Below are positions 1 to 10,112 of a stretch of DNA of 64,000 nt, one piece after another. The notes beneath the pieces are model-generated. The model saw only the letters and a program-made list of their open reading frames with translations. It ran no database searches and was not told where the DNA came from. Origin of the DNA: Celoporthe dispersa. Taxonomy: Eukaryota; Ascomycota; Sordariomycetes; Diaporthales; Cryphonectriaceae. The translations under genes and the position numbers were made by a program. The stretch spans positions 3,534,001 to 3,598,000 of the forward strand of contig WAID01000003.1 of assembly GCA_016584495.1 (NCBI GenBank). Direction: 5' to 3'. Within the stretch, counting starts at the first letter, position 1, and each line of letters opens with the position of its first letter.

Positions 1-263
1 GGAGATGTACACCCTGTCCACCCCGCCATGGGTGAGAGACAAATCCTGCTCAGGGCTCGAGTTTGTCGTAGCCCCCTCCCTCCCCCTCCCAGGCCGTTTC
101 CTACCCGCCATCAATTCGCCTTGTGCAATGTCGGTCCCTAGCGAGGGCCTGAGACATCTCGACGTGCCTGGGCAGCGCCAAGGGTATACATGCACCTCAG
201 CTGACAGTCCCTTGATGCGGGCCTGGGGCTCGGGCACAGGTCATGATTGAGACAAGGGAGAGA

Positions 264-655
264 TCAGCACGACACTATCGCCTGTACGAAGGCGTCAGCA
301 GGGGCTCCATCGAGGGAAATGGTGACGGACTGACCTCTGACAAAGAGCATCTCGGACCTCTTGCTGACGGTCTTGACGTCGTCGTCGTCACCTGCATCGT
401 CATCCACCACGTAGACAGTCTCCTCCACCTCACCCATCACCAGGTTGCAGTGGCTGTCATATGCCTATATAGCAATCGCGTCAGCGTGTATACCGGCGGG
501 AGGGGGTGTGGCAGGTGGCATAAGCTCCTCACATGAAGCCTCCCCTTGAGCTCGCGGTCGCCTCTGAGCTTGACGAAGACGACCTCATCGAGCAGCAGGC
601 GCACGAGGTCCAGAGGCTCCGAGGCGGTGGTGGGTTCGTCCCCGGCGTCAGCCAT
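264..655 (-). CDS. LSM3: U6 snRNA-associated Sm-like protein LSm3
   Basis: Subunit of the heptameric LSm rings: LSm2-8 binds the U6 snRNA 3' end in the nucleus and LSm1-7 acts in cytoplasmic mRNA decay. Two exons on the minus strand, 533-655 and 264-464, are joined by a phase-0 intron (465-532; donor GTGAGG, acceptor TATAG) and give 107 aa, close to the usual length. The Sm1 motif covers roughly residues 17-55 (EPLDLVRLLLDEVVFVKLRG then GRLH-AYDSHCNLVMGE across the splice). The Sm2 motif is at about 80-92 with FVRG at 82-85. The acidic run between the motifs is typical of LSm3. The start is the first ATG of the conserved exon. It is transcribed away from the gene at 1219, with a shared 563-nt upstream region. 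The reading frame is intact. Confidence 0.94.
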
Positions 656-1160
656 GTTTGAGCCCTGGACTGTATGTCGAGTGTATGCCAGGGAGGAGAG
701 GTGGCAACTCGTGGGATCTGGGATGGAGCGATGGTTGTGGAAGTGGTGTGGACTGTGGTGTGGTTGGTCGATCGGGTGCTACGTTTGTCCTCTGTAGGCT
801 CACAGCCAAGGCCTGGGAAAAGTTGAGCGCCCGTGCACACACACCCTGGCAGGCCGGCTGAAAACCAGCAAGTAAGTACTGTATGCGTTACTGCTGCGCG
901 GCTTTGTGACAGGGGTAGGAGGGCCTGGAGTGGGGCTGGCAGCTGGCCACCCTTTGAAGTTCTTCTGAATGAGGGGAAGCAACCCCAAATATGCAGGTAT
1001 GCAGTAGCAATGCTCCCCTGGGCAATTCCTCCTCTCCTCCTGAGACATGGGGCACGACTTGCAGGGTTACACACCTCCTCCCCCCCAAAAAAAAAATCGG
1101 CCACAAAACTGAATTGTACTCGTCTCCTCGACAGCCCTCCCTCGACTCCTCTCTGATAGT

Positions 1161-1191
<31 letters not shown>

Positions 1192-1218
1192 CAATGAGTC
1201 GCCGACGACCCGCCCCGC
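656..1218. promoter_or_regulatory. Shared upstream region of LSM3 and the ATPase-expression-like gene
   Basis: This 563-nt gap lies between two divergent start codons. It holds a (GA)n run at about 1161-1191 directly before the plus-strand gene and a short overlapping upstream ORF at 1194-1235. I see no coding signal in it; the ORFs read through it are low-complexity. Confidence 0.5.
1161..1191. repeat. (GA)n microsatellite
   Basis: About 15 GA units end just before the upstream ATG at 1194. Pyrimidine/purine tracts of this kind are common in fungal promoters and 5' leaders. Confidence 0.9.
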
Positions 1219-3566
1219 ATGAGAATCAGTTCTAGGTCGGTGGAGGTCCGACGGCCGCTATCTGGCCCACTCGGAAACAGGTCGACCCTCCATAGCCCCT
1301 TTCGTCCTGATCATCGCCTTTACACTGGCCCTCTCCCTCGATACCAGCTTCAGCGCCGCTCTACTAGCAGAATCGCCAGCCTCGTACCAAACACGGGTCC
1401 GTCCAGGAGATCCCTCCATGACGCGTCTGATGCAGCTCTGGGTGGTGACCTGAGGAGGTCCTCACCAGCCTCACCAGCTGGGCGCGATCCCACCTATCCT
1501 CTGTCTAGATACCAGCTCTCGCTCGAGTCTCTGCTCGCTGCCCTGCGACAAAACGACCCCGTCAGGCTTTACTTCTGCCTGCTCGATCTCACCCGCGGTG
1601 CTACAGAGCTCGACAGCGACTTCTGCCAGGCCGTCGAGGCTGTCCCCGCCACCACCTTCTCCGAGCTCCTGCGCACCTTCGACCCCTTCAACGTCCAGAA
1701 CAATGTCGACTCGGCCCCTGAGATATGCATCTCCTACGGTGCCTCTGTCCGGACGCCCCTCGGCGACCTCGTCAACAAGTGGGGCGTCAAGACCCTCTAC
1801 GTGAGCATCTTCAACCGCCTGCGCTTGCTCCAGCGCGCCCGCCGTGCCTCGCAGATCCGGCCCCTCCTGAACGACTACGCCGTCCTGCTGAGGTGCGCCG
1901 GTGCCACCTCCAACCCCCAAGCCGCCAAGGACATCTGGTTTGAGATCAGGACGGACGGCTACCACAGCTGGGTCAACACCCAGCTGTACACCGAGTTCAT
2001 CAAAGCCCGCTACCTGACAGAGGGCCTCTACGCGAACAACGACCTGGCCAGGCTCCGCCTGCGGCCTCTGGATCTATACCGCACGAGCATCTGGCTGCCA
2101 AAGGCGACGGTCAGGAGGCTGAAGTACCTCGCTTCCAACATCAGGAACCGGCAGCCCCACCGCTTTGGGCAGAATCAGGGCGAACACTACTGGGCCGAGC
2201 CCTTGACGAGGATACTGCGGAGGAGGTTTCCCCTGGCCAAACTGGAGCGCTCGGCCTTCAGGCGCGGCTTTCTGCCCGCCGACGAGCTGCTCGCCTGCGC
2301 CGTTCTGAAGGCCAACGGCCGCAACGGCCGCGCCAAGGACAGCCGCACTCTGCTCAGGGACTGCTGGGGCATCAACGTCGTCATGGATTGGGAAGCCAGC
2401 ACTGCGGAGGTCAGCGGTGGTGCTGACTTTCCCCGGGCGCCGCTAACGCGCCCACCGAGGCCCTGCTTGATGCGGTGGTCCACTGCTTCGGGAGCCAGGG
2501 CCAGATCGCTGTGGCTCTCAAGCTGGTGGAATTCCTCTCGGCGCGGTACGCTCTTGTGGTGCCTGACAAGGTCTGGTCCGACCTTTTGGACTATGCACGG
2601 ATCCAGCAGACGAAGCCTGCCTCCACCGAGTGGAAGATAGCCGGCTTTCCGGGCAGGCTGACCAAGCCCGGCGCACTGCTCGACATCTGGGACGTCTGCA
2701 CCCGGCACCCACACAACTTCATGCCGGGCATGAGGGACTACTACAACCTCACCAGGGCCCTGATCTCGGGAACAGCATCCAAGTCGAGGCCCGTGGAGGC
2801 AATCCGACAGATCAGGCCCCTGTACCATGACGCCGTGCGGCAGCTCCGCGAGGCATGGCTGGAGCTCGTCCTGACCACCCGACAGGGCGTGCCGAACCAT
2901 GCTGCCTACCGCCGCTACCGTGTGCTGCAGTCCCGGAAAAACTACATGTGGTACTGCTTCCACCATACAGCACTACAGCTGCTCAAGAGGACAAAGCCGG
3001 GCCACATCGATGATGACGACGGGGTGAGAGTGATTCCCCAGGTCGTGCGCGAGCTTGGGCCCTTCATGCCCAGGACCATCCAGTACCACATCGCGACGGG
3101 CATCGTACAGCTTCGGAACGATCATAAGTCAGTGCGATCCGTCGTAACAACGCAGCTAGTTACAGAGCCGCGGCCACTGTCGGAGAGGCCACAGACGGCA
3201 GCCCAGGGGTCTGACAGGGCAGTGTCGAAAGAGGACAAGGAGATCGACGAGGAAGAGGGCATGGGCAGTGAAGATGAGATCGAGGAGGAGGAGGAGGACG
3301 ACATATCCCGGAGCTCCACGGACGTGACGCCCCACCACTTCGCGCCAGACCGGTCACCGGTCACACAGATCATCGAACGGCCTGCATACATGTACCGGCC
3401 GCCGCTCACAGCCCCCCAAGGAGATGTCTCGCTGACATGGCTGTGGGCCGAAGGGAAAAATCTTCACGGGGTTCCACGACGATCAGCAGAAAAAGCACTA
3501 CGCCGCACACAGGGTACTCCGGACGACGGACCGCGCGACAGCCGTGCCACTAGACCTGGGCGGTGA
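1219..3566 (+). CDS. Mitochondrial ATPase-expression (ATP13/AEP2-like) protein
   Basis: Probable mitochondrial, PPR-like RNA-binding factor. In yeast, Aep2/Atp13 is needed for expression of the mitochondrial ATP9 mRNA; that role is taken from the family, not shown here. Two exons (1219-2409 and 2460-3566) are joined by a 50-nt phase-0 intron with donor GTCAGC, branch CTAAC and acceptor CCGAG, giving 765 aa. The N-terminus is rich in Arg and Ser with few acidic residues, as in a mitochondrial presequence. The helical repeat-like part starts near residue 95 (NDPVRLYFCLLDLTRG) and runs to about 620. The C-terminus has an acidic run (EEEEEDD) and looks disordered. An upstream ORF overlaps the start codon. 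The family assignment is from recognition of the central domain and is moderately sure; a generic PPR protein is the alternative. Confidence 0.72.
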
Positions 3567-3941
3567 GAAGTCAGAGAAGTTACGGGTGAGGCACCTTGTG
3601 TGGATGCAGAGGTGATCTGCCGGAGGGAGAAGAGTAATGATGATGAGTTACACGATCATCGTACGGGTGACCTATCCATATGCCATCCATTTACTTTTTT
3701 CTTCTCCTAGATATCCTTTTCGCCTTTTCGGGCTAGGTGTTGGCAACTAGACGGCTAGACATATGAATATCTACAAAGAAACGCCTCGCACGAAAACACA
3801 CAAGTCTTGACTGAGATCTGAACCGGGTCCAGACCAGGTGGAATCGTTCCCCTCGCCGCAGTCGTTTCTTTCTTTCCCTTTCTTTCCAACATTAGGAGGG
3901 ACCGCCAATCTACTCTTTTATATTGTATGTAGCGAAAAGGA

Positions 3942-3974
<33 letters not shown>

Positions 3975-3992
3975 CTATACATATTTATACTC
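3567..3992. other. Convergent 3' intergenic region
   Basis: These 426 nt lie between the stop codons of two convergent genes and probably hold both 3' UTRs. An (AT)n run at 3947-3974 lies just downstream of the minus-strand stop. No further gene seen. Confidence 0.6.
3947..3974. repeat. (AT)n microsatellite
   Basis: About 14 AT units in the 3' flank of the GPI de-N-acetylase gene. Confidence 0.9.
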
Positions 3993-4998
3993 TTACACTT
4001 TCTCCAGCCTCAAGTCGTTCATAAACATGTACCGGCTCAGTGTGATCCATCCATAACGAAACCACACCATCTGGCTGAGATGGGCCTTCGTCATCGCCTC
4101 TCTCGCCGTCAGCCATCCTCCCTTACCCAGGCCGTGCATGAACACAAGTGCAGCCGGGTGATCCCTGGCGTTGGCGGATGAGGCGGCACCCTTGCCGGCA
4201 GCACCGCGCCATGCAGCCAGCGCCGCCGGTACGAGCGTGGGTAGCGTGTCCAAGATACCTGCGTACTTGCGGAACACACCGACGGTGGTCAGGGTATACA
4301 GGTCGATGGGGGAGGACCAGCCGGGCTTGTAGGCGGTGAGGGAGGCGACGAAGGCGCGGGCGCCGTGGTAGAGGGAGATGTGGTTGGGGTGGGAGGAGAC
4401 GCCTCGCCCGTCGAAGGTGATGAGGACGTCGATGGTCGCGGTGGGCTGCTGGTCGGGCTTCTTCTGGCGCGGGGCGAAGGCGTCACGGAGGAGGGAGGAG
4501 ATGGTCTCGGCGGACCAGGTTGTTGTCATGGAGTCTGGAAAGTCACTGCATATTTCAAGCTCGGCATGAGGACCACGTCAGCCTATCTAGATGTGTATTC
4601 CCCTACAGGACGAGAGAGAGAGAGAATCAGGAGAGAAGGGATGAGGGCAACAGAAGTCTGACGTACGCAGGGTTGTCGACAACATAGACATCCTCAGGCT
4701 TCCTCAGGCCCAAGACGAGCCCGCTCTTGACCAGCTCCTTCTTGCGCGTGTCGCCCAGGCCCTCAGCGTCGCCGCTACTGAGACACAGGATCTTGATGTG
4801 GTTCCCGAGCTCTGGCCGTGTCAGAGCCAGGACGGTGGGCGCAAAGAACATGGCCTCATCGTCCGGGTGGGCGATTAGCAGGCAGATGCGCTTGTTGCGC
4901 AGAGCCGGGGATCTGGTCGACACGACGCCTACGGTGTAGAGGTACAGGGTCGGTATGAGCAGCACGAGCAGCGAGATAGACAAGAGAGGGGCTTCCAT
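3993..4998 (-). CDS. GPI12: N-acetylglucosaminyl-phosphatidylinositol de-N-acetylase (PIG-L/Gpi12)
   Basis: Catalyses the second step of GPI-anchor synthesis, removal of the acetyl group from GlcNAc-PI, on the cytoplasmic face of the ER. Exons 4667-4998 and 3993-4545 are joined by a phase-2 intron (donor GTACGT, acceptor ATGCAG) to give 294 aa. An N-terminal membrane anchor covers about residues 5-25. The zinc-binding AHPDDE motif is at 43-48, and a downstream HPNHISLYHG motif supplies the other family histidines. The conserved SQMVWFRYGW segment closes the domain. The start at 4998 places the anchor right after Met; upstream in-frame ATGs are not needed. It is transcribed divergently from the gene at 5384 across 385 nt. 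The frame is intact. A GA run lies inside the intron. Confidence 0.93.
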
Positions 4999-5383
4999 GA
5001 CGAGGACGAGCAGGATAGGGCCGCCATGCAGTGTGTAAGAGTTGGAGGGGAGGTGCCAAAAGGAGAGGCGCGCAGGCGATGCTGCTACGGTGTAGCATAC
5101 CAGGAGCATGGCAGTACGGTGGAGTTGAGATGACGCATGGGGTACCTGGCCATGTACGGTAGTGCGTGCCCCTGCTGGCCCCAAGTGGTGAGACTGGATA
5201 AGCCCTAGGACAGGGGGCCCAGGGCTATACAGGGGTTCTAGCTGTCGGAACATCAGAGCCCCAAAAGCCTCCAGAGCTTGATATCCTGGAAAGCCTTGGC
5301 AGAACCACAACCATCACGACGACCACCACCACCAGAAAACCAACCGCCACACCACCCACGCCCACACGACTCTATACTTCAGT
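4999..5383. promoter_or_regulatory. Bidirectional promoter region, GPI12 / four-TM protein
   Basis: This is the 385-nt interval between divergent start codons. It contains (CCA)-rich sequence near 5315-5360 but no element that I can name. Confidence 0.4.
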
Positions 5384-6127
5384 ATGGCTCGCCAACGAAA
5401 GGAGAAAAAAGGCCAAGGACATCAAGCTCCGCCAACCCGACCGATCAGCCCCTACCGACAAGACGCTCCTGCAGATCGCCGAGGAGAGGAACCTGTTCAA
5501 CATGGCAGACCAACAGCAGCTCAAGAACAATAGAGCCCGGGGACCTGTCGGTGGACAGAAAGAGGGGGACCAGCTGGAGGATGTGGAGGAGGAGGAAGAC
5601 GGCTCTGGCGATGTGCTCTCTCCCTCGGCAGACCGCCTCATGGAGACTATCCTCTACGCCGTGTGTCTGGCCATGCTGCACTTCACCCTCGACTACCTCG
5701 TCCAACACCAGTATGCCATGGAGATTGAGATATACAAGATCATAACAAGGGCCTTTCAGGCTCTGGTCGGTTCGTCATTTTCGATTCCTCTTCCCCGTCA
5801 ACTCTTACTGACCTGGCCACTCGTGCAGTCTTCGCCGCCCTCGTCCACGCTCTCCATCCGCATGCTGCCAACACCACCTTCATCCCAGGCCTCCCAGCGA
5901 GGTTCCACCACGGCGTGCGCCAGGCTATCTTCTTCGCCACCAGCCTGGCATCCGGTTGCTACTTGATCCTCATCACCAACAAGTACACATACATGGCTGT
6001 CCTCAAACAGGCGCCGCCCATTGGATGTCTGTGGGTCTGGTCTGTGCTGGAGATGGATCTTGCTCTGTCCGTCCTGAGCCTGGTTGGAGCCTATCTATAC
6101 TTCTGGCAGAAAGGATACAAGCTTTGA
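5384..6127 (+). CDS. Conserved four-TM fungal protein (DUF7719-like), one-base frameshift
   Basis: Small integral membrane protein of unknown function. Exons 5384-5769 and 5829-6127 flank a 59-nt phase-1 intron (donor GTTCGT, branch CTGAC, acceptor GTGCAG). About four hydrophobic segments are visible: LMETILYAVCLAML, the VFAALVHAL region that spans the splice, FFATSLASGCYLILI and the C-terminal LALSVLSLVGAYLYFW. Only the ATG at 5384 gives the basic start MARQRKEKK. That frame continues into the conserved AKDIKLRQPDR segment only if the A6 run at about 5405-5410 is read as A5, giving 227 aa. As written, the first in-frame ATG of the downstream frame is 5502, which would drop about 40 residues. 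The family name is tentative. The stop lies 2 nt from the stop of the convergent neighbour. Confidence 0.68.
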
Positions 6128-6129
6128 GT

Positions 6130-7178
6130 TCACGCCAGCAAGGCCTGGATCGTCTTCTCGTACTCCTCCGGTCTCCTGCCCAGGAGCTGTTCCAGGTCCT
6201 TCGTCACCAGAGCAGTCTCCCCGGCCCGGATTGCCTCCCACGCTGTCGCCCACGTCCTCGCCTTCTCCTCGTCCCCAAACTTGTCCAGCACCTGCGGCAG
6301 CTTGACGTACTCGTCAACAGAGACCTCTCGGATCTTGAACGACTTGCCCACTGCGCGTCCCAGGACTCCTACCGTCTCGGCAAGGCTGAACGCTGTCGTC
6401 CCGGACAGCAGCACCGTCCCGTTGACGAGCTGCTGCGGAAACTGCCCGCCTACACCACAGTACGTCGCGATGAGCCTGGCTGAGGCCTCTCCGAGCTCGT
6501 CTCGTTTAGCCCAGGCCACACCAGGGCCGCCGCCATCGTGGGGGATGGTCACCTCCGCCCCGTCCAGCGCATCCTTAGGGTCCAGGAATGCTGTGTAGAT
6601 GGGATAAGATTCGGAGTACAGGCCTTCTCGTATCGATGTGTACGTGAAGCCTGGGTCGGATTGAGCAAGAGACCCTAGGTGCTTCTCGCTGGCCAGATGC
6701 GCCTGCATCACGACCGCCTGGGACGTGGGGTTCAGCGAGCTAGAGGATGCATCGCCGGCGAAGCCGAGACTGCTGTAGAAAATATGCTTGACCCCAGCCC
6801 GACGCGCGGCGTCGATCGCGGGAAGTTGAACCTCGTGCGTGTCAGCTTCTCTGCTCCAGCAAGGTCTTTTCTCTCTCTCTCTCTTTCTCACACACACACA
6901 CACACACAACTCACCTTCACTCGGTACTCGTGAACGTGGCTCGGGTACGAGATAAGGAACAGCACGTCGAGGCCGCCAAAGGCCACCTCGAGCTCCTGCG
7001 GCGTAGACTCATACGACGCCCGTCGGACTGTCACGCTCGCCTGTCTGTATCTGTCTTCGACCTTTTCCGGGTGCCGACAGATGAGGGTCACGTGGTCGTT
7101 GGGGACCATCTGAAGCAGGTGCCGATAGGTGCTGCTGCCGAGGCCACCTGAGGCCGGGAAGATGCCGATTTCCTTCAT
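6130..7178 (-). CDS. NmrA-like NAD(P)-binding protein
   Basis: Atypical short-chain dehydrogenase of the NmrA/HSCARG type. Members bind NAD(P) and act as redox sensors or reductases; the substrate here is unknown. Exons 6915-7178 and 6130-6831 are joined by a phase-0 intron (donor GTGAGT, branch CTGAC, acceptor CACGAG) to give 321 aa. The N-terminal Rossmann strand reads IGIFPASGGLGSS, a variant of the GxxGxxG nucleotide-binding loop. Later family segments are DVLFLISYPS (about 72-81), AGVKHIFYSSLGFAG (the usual position of the pseudo-catalytic region), YTSIREGLYSESYP and the C-terminal SFKIREVSVDEYVK. The frame is intact. The intron holds CA and CT repeats. The gene runs tail to tail with the preceding one. 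Confidence 0.88.
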
Positions 7179-8744
7179 GATTCTGATCGTGGTCGCCCGG
7201 GAGTGTCGGTAGTAGTGGCGGGTTGCGAACAGTACGACTCTGCAGTAGATGTGAGGCCTTTTTTTTTTTTTTTTTTTTTTGGTCTTGGGATTTCATCAGA
7301 TCAGACGTGAGTGACTCCAGAGTTCAGGGGTGGGAAAGCAACATCACCTGATTCGGTCCTGTTGTCAATACACAGGCTACAACAAACAACAACCCTGAGG
7401 GGCAATGTAGCAGGTTCTCAACCCCGCCCTCTCTGTCAAGTATGGAGCCTCATGACGAAAAGGGTGGCTCTCTCTGCTGTAACAGTTACTAATGGCATCC
7501 TGGCGCCGCCCATCCAGAAGCGTCCGGCGCGGCATTTCAATGATCCTTGGTCCAGCCCGGGTGTGAGACCTGCCTCCCCAAACCTTGGCGGGTGGTATCG
7601 GTGGTCGGTAGCATCTCAAGGTAAGTCATCTATCCAGTCATGATCTAGTCGTCGTGCCATAGTTTGTATATGCAAAGGAACTATGTAATCGTTGGATCCA
7701 CTCCTCGGGAGGACGGAAACCTAGTTTGGACAACACACAATACATACCAAGTACATGAGACATTTTTATACGGCCAGACTGCGGCTTTCTTTTCCACTTA
7801 TTCACTTGATCTTCTTTGCCTTCGAGATCAGCAGCCAGAGAAGAGAATTCCGATGATACCCTAGCCGGTCATAATCGCCATCCATGCCCAGGGACTCCTC
7901 GCCTTGCACAATACATGTCGAGTAAGGGCCATTGCATAAGCCAGATACATGGGTGAAGCACAACCTTCACGGGTGCCTTGCATAAGATTTTTAGTTCATG
8001 GCACCGGCGCCTGCTGACAACAAGATCGAAAATGTGATGGGTGCCCCCGCCCCCCGTGATGTGTGGCTCATGACAGCTGTGGAATGATCGATGAGGCTCC
8101 TCCAGAAGCCCACGAGTAATGAGGGACGAGGCAGGCACATTGAGTAGAGTGACTACAACGGGAAAGCCGTGAGAGTAGTTTGGGATTGCGCGTGATGATC
8201 GTTCATTGTGCTGGGCACGCACGACCCTTCTAAGAAGGGCCCATCTGGAGGCAGACTTGGCTCTCCTAGCATTTCCACACCCAAGCTATGGACACCTGGG
8301 GCGTGCGAGCCACTCTGCCATCGCAGGGCTCCCCGCCTCCCTCGCCAGAATACACATGATCGCCTCGGGTTCGGCCTCAGATCATGAACATGCAAGACAG
8401 GAGCTACCGCGAGATGTGCGCCAGAGCGGACCAGGACCCATCACAGACCTAGTTCGTTCTTCTATGGGCTCAGCAGGTCTTGGTCCCCTCCCTCGGCGCC
8501 TCCTTTCGCTCATATTACTTCACATCCACACCCACACAGAGGCCAAAAGCAAGGAGAGAAAAGAGGAAAGCAGAATTTCTAAATGTAGTGATTTGCTGAT
8601 GCTGCTCAAAGTCTAAACAATACACATTAAAATTTCCTCAATGCTTCAATGCTCGAGGCCATGACGTGGTCAGAAAGGCCTCGCCCAGCTCTTTCCCAAC
8701 CGTTCCCGAGCAAGTTGGCACTCATGCAGGGCACCGGATTAATG
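7179..8744. other. Intergenic region without recognised gene
   Basis: About 1.57 kb. It contains a 22-nt poly-T run at 7259-7280 in the NmrA gene's upstream flank. The open frames of 80-136 codons show no family similarity or splice-linked continuation that I can recognise. The right part probably includes the 3' UTR of the methyltransferase. Confidence 0.5.
7259..7280. repeat. Poly-T/poly-A tract
   Basis: 22 consecutive T on the plus strand. Confidence 0.9.
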
Positions 8745-10112
8745 CTAGTGCTCTGTAGGCTTCTCAGTCATAGCCGAAAGTGGCTTCTCGGCGATGATTC
8801 GATAACTGGTGGTGATGAGTCTCATCTCATCCATCTTGACAAACGCCTGTCCGTCCAGACAGAGCCTGTTGATCAGGACCTTGAAGTGGGGCGGCAAGAT
8901 GCGCAGCTTGCACAGGGCCAGGATGACCCTGCGGACGGATCGGAAGTAGATATCGACCTTGTCGATGAGCGGTGACTGGAGCCCGTCCGTTGCCACGCTC
9001 GCGTTGTCGGACCTGGTGACGCGGAATCCGGCCTCTGTGAGTGCCTCCTCGAGAGACGCAGGGGTCGGCGTCCCGACAGCCCCGATCAGGGGCTTGACAC
9101 GCCGCATGAGCTCGGCGTGCTCCGGATCACGCTCATCGTAGGTAGGATACTTCACCCAGTCCAGGGAGGAGAAGCAAGCGCCCGGTTTGAGGACCCGGAA
9201 GACCTCCTTCAGCAGAGCCTTGTGGTCCCTGACGAGGCTGAAGGCCTGGATGTTGTAAAAGGCGTCGAAAGACTCGTCCTCGAAGGGCAGAGGCAGGTCG
9301 TTGAAGTCCTTCACGACAAAGTCGTTGTCGAGACCCAGCTCCTTGTTGAAGGCGCGGGCCTGTGCTATTGAGTTCGGGTCGATGTTGAGCCCCGTCACGC
9401 AGGCACCCGAGTACTTAGCCATATGTGCGGCCACACGGCCCCTCCCACAGCCTAGGTCGAGGACCCTCTGGCCCTCTGCCAGCCCGAGGTCCCGAGCTAC
9501 AGACTCCTCGTACAGCAGCTGGTTATCCCGCACAGAGACCTTCATATCCACGGCGGGGGGGATGTACATCTTCTCGACATCGCCCAGGGCGCAGAGATGG
9601 TTAAGCACGCCATAGTAGGACTTGAGGCAGTCTCCTACCTTCTGCTGGTAACCAGGCCCGAGCGTCTCGACCATCTTGGGCTCATCAGCCCAGTCGAGAT
9701 TGTAGATGACATAAGACGCCATGAAGTCGTCCACCTGCTTCGGTGTGAGGCCGCACAGATACCTGAAGGACCGGGCGAAGGTTTTGAGGCGGCCAGTAGA
9801 GACGGAGCGGTCGGGATCGGCACCCCCATCCTGGTCACGAGACCTGTCATGTCCCGTCTTGCTGCTGCCGCGGTGGGAGGGGAGGGCCTGTCTCGGCTTG
9901 GGTCGCTGGGTGAAAGTCTTTCCGGGTGGTAGCACGGAGGCTGTCTTCTTCTCGGACAGGGACACGCTGCTCCGCGCGCTGTCCGTCAGGCTGGTGCCCT
10001 CCAGGGTGGTAGGCGTTATGGACTCAGGCGTCGTCTGCGGAGATGCCAGGAGGGCAGGCATTCTGGGGCCCGCGGCTGGTGTAGGCGGCGTTGTAACCAC
10101 GGCGGCAGCCAT
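8745..10112 (-). CDS. Erg6/SMT-like SAM-dependent methyltransferase
   Basis: Single-exon gene of 455 aa. Residues 1-105 are Ser/Thr/Pro-rich and look disordered. The class I methyltransferase core starts near 160 with SYYGVLNHLCALGD. Motif I, LDLGCGRGR, at 218-226 is the SAM-binding loop. It is followed by the acidic FVVKDFNDLPLPFEDESFDAF region and the post-motif VFRVLKPGACFSSLDWVKYP. A C-terminal stretch (PPHFKVLINRLCLDGQAFV) resembles the SMT C-terminal domain. The order of motifs matches sterol 24-C-methyltransferases. However, motif I (GCGRGR) and the segment before it differ from canonical Erg6 (GCGVGG), so this is probably a paralogue on another sterol or triterpenoid-like substrate. 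There is no biosynthetic neighbour to define it. The frame is intact. Confidence 0.85.
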   Translation of the reverse strand: MAAAVVTTPPTPAAGPRMPALLASPQTTPESITPTTLEGTSLTDSARSSVSLSEKKTASVLPPGKTFTQRPKPRQALPSHRGSSKTGHDRSRDQDGGADPDRSVSTGRLKTFARSFRYLCGLTPKQVDDFMASYVIYNLDWADEPKMVETLGPGYQQKVGDCLKSYYGVLNHLCALGDVEKMYIPPAVDMKVSVRDNQLLYEESVARDLGLAEGQRVLDLGCGRGRVAAHMAKYSGACVTGLNIDPNSIAQARAFNKELGLDNDFVVKDFNDLPLPFEDESFDAFYNIQAFSLVRDHKALLKEVFRVLKPGACFSSLDWVKYPTYDERDPEHAELMRRVKPLIGAVGTPTPASLEEALTEAGFRVTRSDNASVATDGLQSPLIDKVDIYFRSVRRVILALCKLRILPPHFKVLINRLCLDGQAFVKMDEMRLITTSYRIIAEKPLSAMTEKPTEH

